Of a stretch of 64,000 bases of DNA, positions 61,910 through 64,000 are shown one piece after another (positions within the stretch are counted from its first letter, which is position 1; every line of letters starts with the position of its first letter). Where the stretch lies: contig NZ_VTWS01000006.1 of NCBI RefSeq assembly GCF_008727875.1, positions 582,468-646,467 of the forward strand, written 5' to 3'. Under the pieces are notes generated by a model. That model searched no databases, was not told where the DNA came from, and worked only from the letters and a program-made list of their open reading frames with translations. Source of the stretch: Larkinella humicola. GTDB taxonomy: Bacteria > Bacteroidota > Bacteroidia > Cytophagales > Spirosomataceae. Both the position numbers and the translations under genes were made by a program.

Positions 61910-61938
61910 AAAGCCTACGAAGAATCTTCGTAGGCTTT
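61910..61938. terminator. Bidirectional intrinsic terminator
   Basis: AAAGCCTACGAA and TTCGTAGGCTTT form a 12-bp stem around GAATC. An A-run before it gives a T-tract on the minus strand. It serves the plus-strand kinase gene and the minus-strand secreted-protein gene, and shows that the latter's transcription unit runs through the sorting domain to about 61969. Confidence 0.85.
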
Positions 61939-61968
61939 CGAACTATTGCGAGATGTAAAGGTTAAATG

Positions 61969-62859
61969 TTAGCGTGACAAGGTCAGGGAGCGGGTGAATT
62001 TCCGCCCGTCGCTGAGCCGAATGCTGTAGAAGTAGGTTCCGGTAGGCAGGTCTTTGTTGCGATCCCGGCCATCCCAGTCGTTTTGGTAGTTTTTCGATTC
62101 GTAAATAACAGTTCCGTTGCGATCAAAAATGGTTACCTCGGCAGTCAGTTTCCCCAGGTTGGCGATGGTGAATTTGTCATTGGTTCCATCCCCATTAGGC
62201 GAGAACCCTTCCGGGATTCGTAGCTCTCCGTCCGCATCCGGGTTTTAACCGGAACACAAGCTGGAAATCGATTTGATGGTCAGATTTTCAAAGACTCCGC
62301 CGGCTTTGGCAATGTAGGTGTCGTAGTCAAACTCAGGAGTGGATTTCTTCAACACGATTTCACTTAAGCCGGTGACGGGAAAGGCTTTGTCATCATTCCA
62401 TACCAGCGTTGTTCCGGCTTTTTCATCCGGATTGACGAGATCGAATTGCAGCGTCGCAATGGGAAGCCAGTTCGTGGAAACCGGTGTTGCGTTCTGTTCC
62501 GAACCGCTGTAAATGATGTTCAATGAAACGATGCCGTTGGCATTTCGTTCGACCGAACCGTTCAGCGACAGGGGATTGTAGTTCAGGCTGGCATTTTCGC
62601 CCTGACTGGTAAAATTCTGCTGATCGGCAATAACCGGTGCTTTGATCAGGTGAGCATCGTATGAAAAACGAAAGTTTGCATTGCCCATCAAAAACGAACT
62701 GTTTTCATCGTGCGCCTTCACTTCTACCGTTACCAGCAGCTTCATTTGAGCACAATCAGCTTTTTTGAGTTGCAAACGCACATCGAATTTGCCGTTTTGG
62801 GCCTTAGCCAGAAGCGAAGAGCAGACCGCGAAAAGAAAGAAAAACCGTTTCATATCCAT
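61969..62859 (-). pseudogene. Secreted T9SS type B cargo gene with an in-frame stop before the sorting domain
   Basis: The frame from 62859 codes for a signal peptide (FFFLFAVCSSLLAKAQ) and a beta-rich domain of about 180 residues, then meets TAA at 62245-62247. In the same frame the next 92 codons continue as an intact gliding-motility (CHU_C/T9SS type B) C-terminal domain: IPEGFSPNGDGTNDKF, LTAEVTIFDRNGTVIYES, WDGRDRNKDLPTGTYFYSI, stop at 61969. So a single nonsense codon separates body from sorting signal, and the truncated product would lack the T9SS signal. The neighbour at 62944-63581 is a paralogue, with QNGKFDVR near the N-terminus in both. Confidence 0.78.
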
Positions 62860-62903
62860 TGGTTTTACGGAAAATAGAATTCAAACTTCAGAGTTGGATC
62901 AAG

Positions 62904-62935
62904 GAAGGTTCAGTGGCCGAAACCGCTGAACCTTC
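62904..62935 (-). other. Hairpin between the two paralogous secreted-protein genes
   Basis: GAAGGTTCAGTGG (62904-62916) pairs with CCGCTGAACCTTC (62923-62935) with one G-U pair and a CCGAAA loop. There is no T-tract on either strand, so it may be an RNA-processing or stability element rather than a terminator. Confidence 0.5.
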
Positions 62936-62943
62936 TATTGATG

Positions 62944-63581
62944 TCAATGCGGCACTTTGGAATAGCGTCCGTTATTTTTCTTCCACAACACGCTGTCGAC
63001 AAAGTTCACGTCAGCGTCCATGTTGAAGTCGCCATACCGATACTGATCGAAAATACCGCTCTCGTCTTTCCACAATTTGGGAAATCGGCTGCGGCATCGG
63101 TGTGCCAGACGATGGCAAAGCAATTGTTTTGAATCAGTTGCGTGTTGACGATGTTGAACTGAATGGTCGAAACGGTGATCCAGTTGATGCCAACGGAAGC
63201 GGCTCCGGTTCCGGAACCACCGTAGGTGGTGTTGAGCGAAACGGTTCCTATGGTGGGCCCGAACGAACTGCCGTTCAGGTTCTGGGTACCGTACCGGACG
63301 TCGCTCGCCGGGGCCTGGCTGGAAAAATTTTCCTGCGTCAGAATGACCGGATTGTTGATAATTCGGGGATCATAATCGAATCGATAATTCGCATCGCCCA
63401 TCAGAAACGTACCCTGCGTACTGCTGGCTTTCACCTGCACGTTGATAACGGCTTTGCCGGTGGTACAGTCGATGGTTTTGACCAAAAATCGGACGTCGAA
63501 TTTTCCATTCTGAGCGAATGAGGCACTCACCGCTAACAGAAAAAGACCCGCAAGGAGGTAGATTTTTTTTTTCATATTCAT
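62944..63581 (-). pseudogene. Secreted protein gene broken by a one-base frameshift
   Basis: From the ATG at 63581 (MNMKKKIYLL, signal peptide ending at ASFAQ) the frame reads a beta-rich domain paralogous to the neighbour's (FLMGDANYRFDYD against FLMGNANFRFSYD), but ends at 63006 in low-information sequence. In the next frame from about 63090 a natural-looking tail follows: DFPKLWKDESG, then GDFNMDADVNFVDSVLW, a dockerin-like calcium loop, and NNGRYSKVPH with stop at 62944. Restoring one base in the T-run of GATTTCCC, such as GATTTTCCC, would join the two. A10 at the start codon region may slip as well. Confidence 0.65.
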
Positions 63582-63977
63582 CAACGACTAACTACGACAA
63601 GTGCTATGACTCCAACTGGTTTGCTACAATGCACTTCGGAAAAACCGGCTCCGGCTCCGTTTCCGGCCATTTCGGGAATAACATTCGTTAATGTAGACTT
63701 CCTATCCCGAAAAAAGTCACACTAAATATTTTTGTGTGTACAAAATAGATTCCGGTTTTTGGTATTCAGATTCAGGGGGCGGTTGCTGAATACCGCCCAA
63801 ACCCCCGGGCAAGTCAACAGCGCCGGTTTCAGGACACCGTCTGTTCGTATTAGTAAACGAGACCTATGGGATTTATTAATAGGAACGCGAACTATGAAAT
63901 TATGCCCTTGCCCAACAGTTATTTTAGTGCCAGCGGCACGTAATTTTAATAGCAAATGGGTATTCTGAGCACTCCAG
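63582..63977. other. Upstream region without a supported gene
   Basis: An AT-rich stretch upstream of the secreted-protein gene, with a GGGCGGT...ACCGCCC hairpin near 63777-63799. I found no convincing coding frame to the window end. Confidence 0.5.
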
Positions 63978-64000
63978 GCGTGCCGGAGGTACGCAATATA
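63978..64000. repeat. REP-like hairpin unit, cut by the window edge
   Basis: GCGTGCC-GGA-GGTACGC, a short stem around a variable loop, matches the hairpins at 23196-23213 and 23237-23254. The flanking AATATA resembles the AAGAT flank of the first copy. A second copy in inverse order may lie just outside the window. Confidence 0.65.

Noticed and set aside
63732..63968. A 78-codon plus-strand open frame near the window end
   Set aside because: It covers a hairpin and has a biased composition with no promoter or family evidence.
1..64000. CRISPR arrays, transposases and prophage genes
   Set aside because: No regularly spaced direct repeats, no DDE or tyrosine-recombinase motifs and no phage structural genes were seen; the inverted repeats listed are not CRISPR units.

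Overview
The window comes from a member of the Bacteroidota, most likely a Cytophagales/Spirosomataceae-type bacterium (Spirosoma/Larkinella-like). The indications are a GC content a little above 50% by eye, several promoters that fit the Bacteroidota TTTG-N18-21-TAnnTTTG pattern, LytS/LytTR two-component genes, type IX secretion (T9SS) proteins with C-terminal sorting domains, SusE/SusC-free but carbohydrate-rich gene content, and start codons without strong Shine-Dalgarno sequences. The genus is inference only; no rRNA is present.

Layout. 0-9 kb: signalling and housekeeping genes. A truncated LytS-type kinase, a single-domain response regulator, a hotdog thioesterase, a histidine phosphatase, a LytS/LytTR pair, a TPR protein, and a DinB-Nif3-zinc ribbon operon on the minus strand, followed by tRNA-Asp(GTC). 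9.3-11.8 kb: an AT-rich accessory patch with a beta-propeller fragment, a BNR/Asp-box protein and a decayed LytTR regulator. 11.8-22.5 kb: two PQQ-dependent, haem-containing dehydrogenases, a beta-helix plus dihaem cytochrome pair (SO_2929/SO_2930 type) behind a TACAnnTGTA-type palindrome, a PAS histidine kinase and two lipoproteins. 22.8-31 kb: a small orphan gene, a REP/BIME-like palindromic element, a GH31 glycosidase, an ApbE-DUF2271 fusion with a PepSY-type membrane protein, and a large secreted glycosidase-like protein.

31-52.8 kb is one long plus-strand exopolysaccharide or lipopolysaccharide cluster: UDP-GlcNAc 2-epimerase, methyltransferases, Wza-like exporter with repeated SLBB domains, Wzz-like protein, Wzx flippase, Wzy-like polymerase, three GT4 glycosyltransferases, an asparagine-synthase-like amidotransferase, a two-domain oxidoreductase, a heparinase II/III protein, a sugar epimerase and a WecA-like initiating transferase. 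Facing it on the minus strand is a compact operon of an FdtA/QdtA-type cupin, a PorU2-like T9SS sortase homologue and a Wzi-like capsule protein. I infer that glycan synthesis and T9SS cargo attachment may be linked here.

58.5-64 kb: two orphan histidine kinases and two neighbouring secreted paralogues, both apparently broken: one by an in-frame stop just before a T9SS type B sorting domain, the other by a one-base frameshift before a calcium-loop-like tail.

Across the window there are several long intergenic palindromes with unrelated sequence but the same design, including perfect 31-bp and 40-bp arms, and a recurring TTTTCTACAC-N21-TATATTT-like module upstream of EPS genes. No CRISPR array, integrase, transposase or complete prophage was seen.
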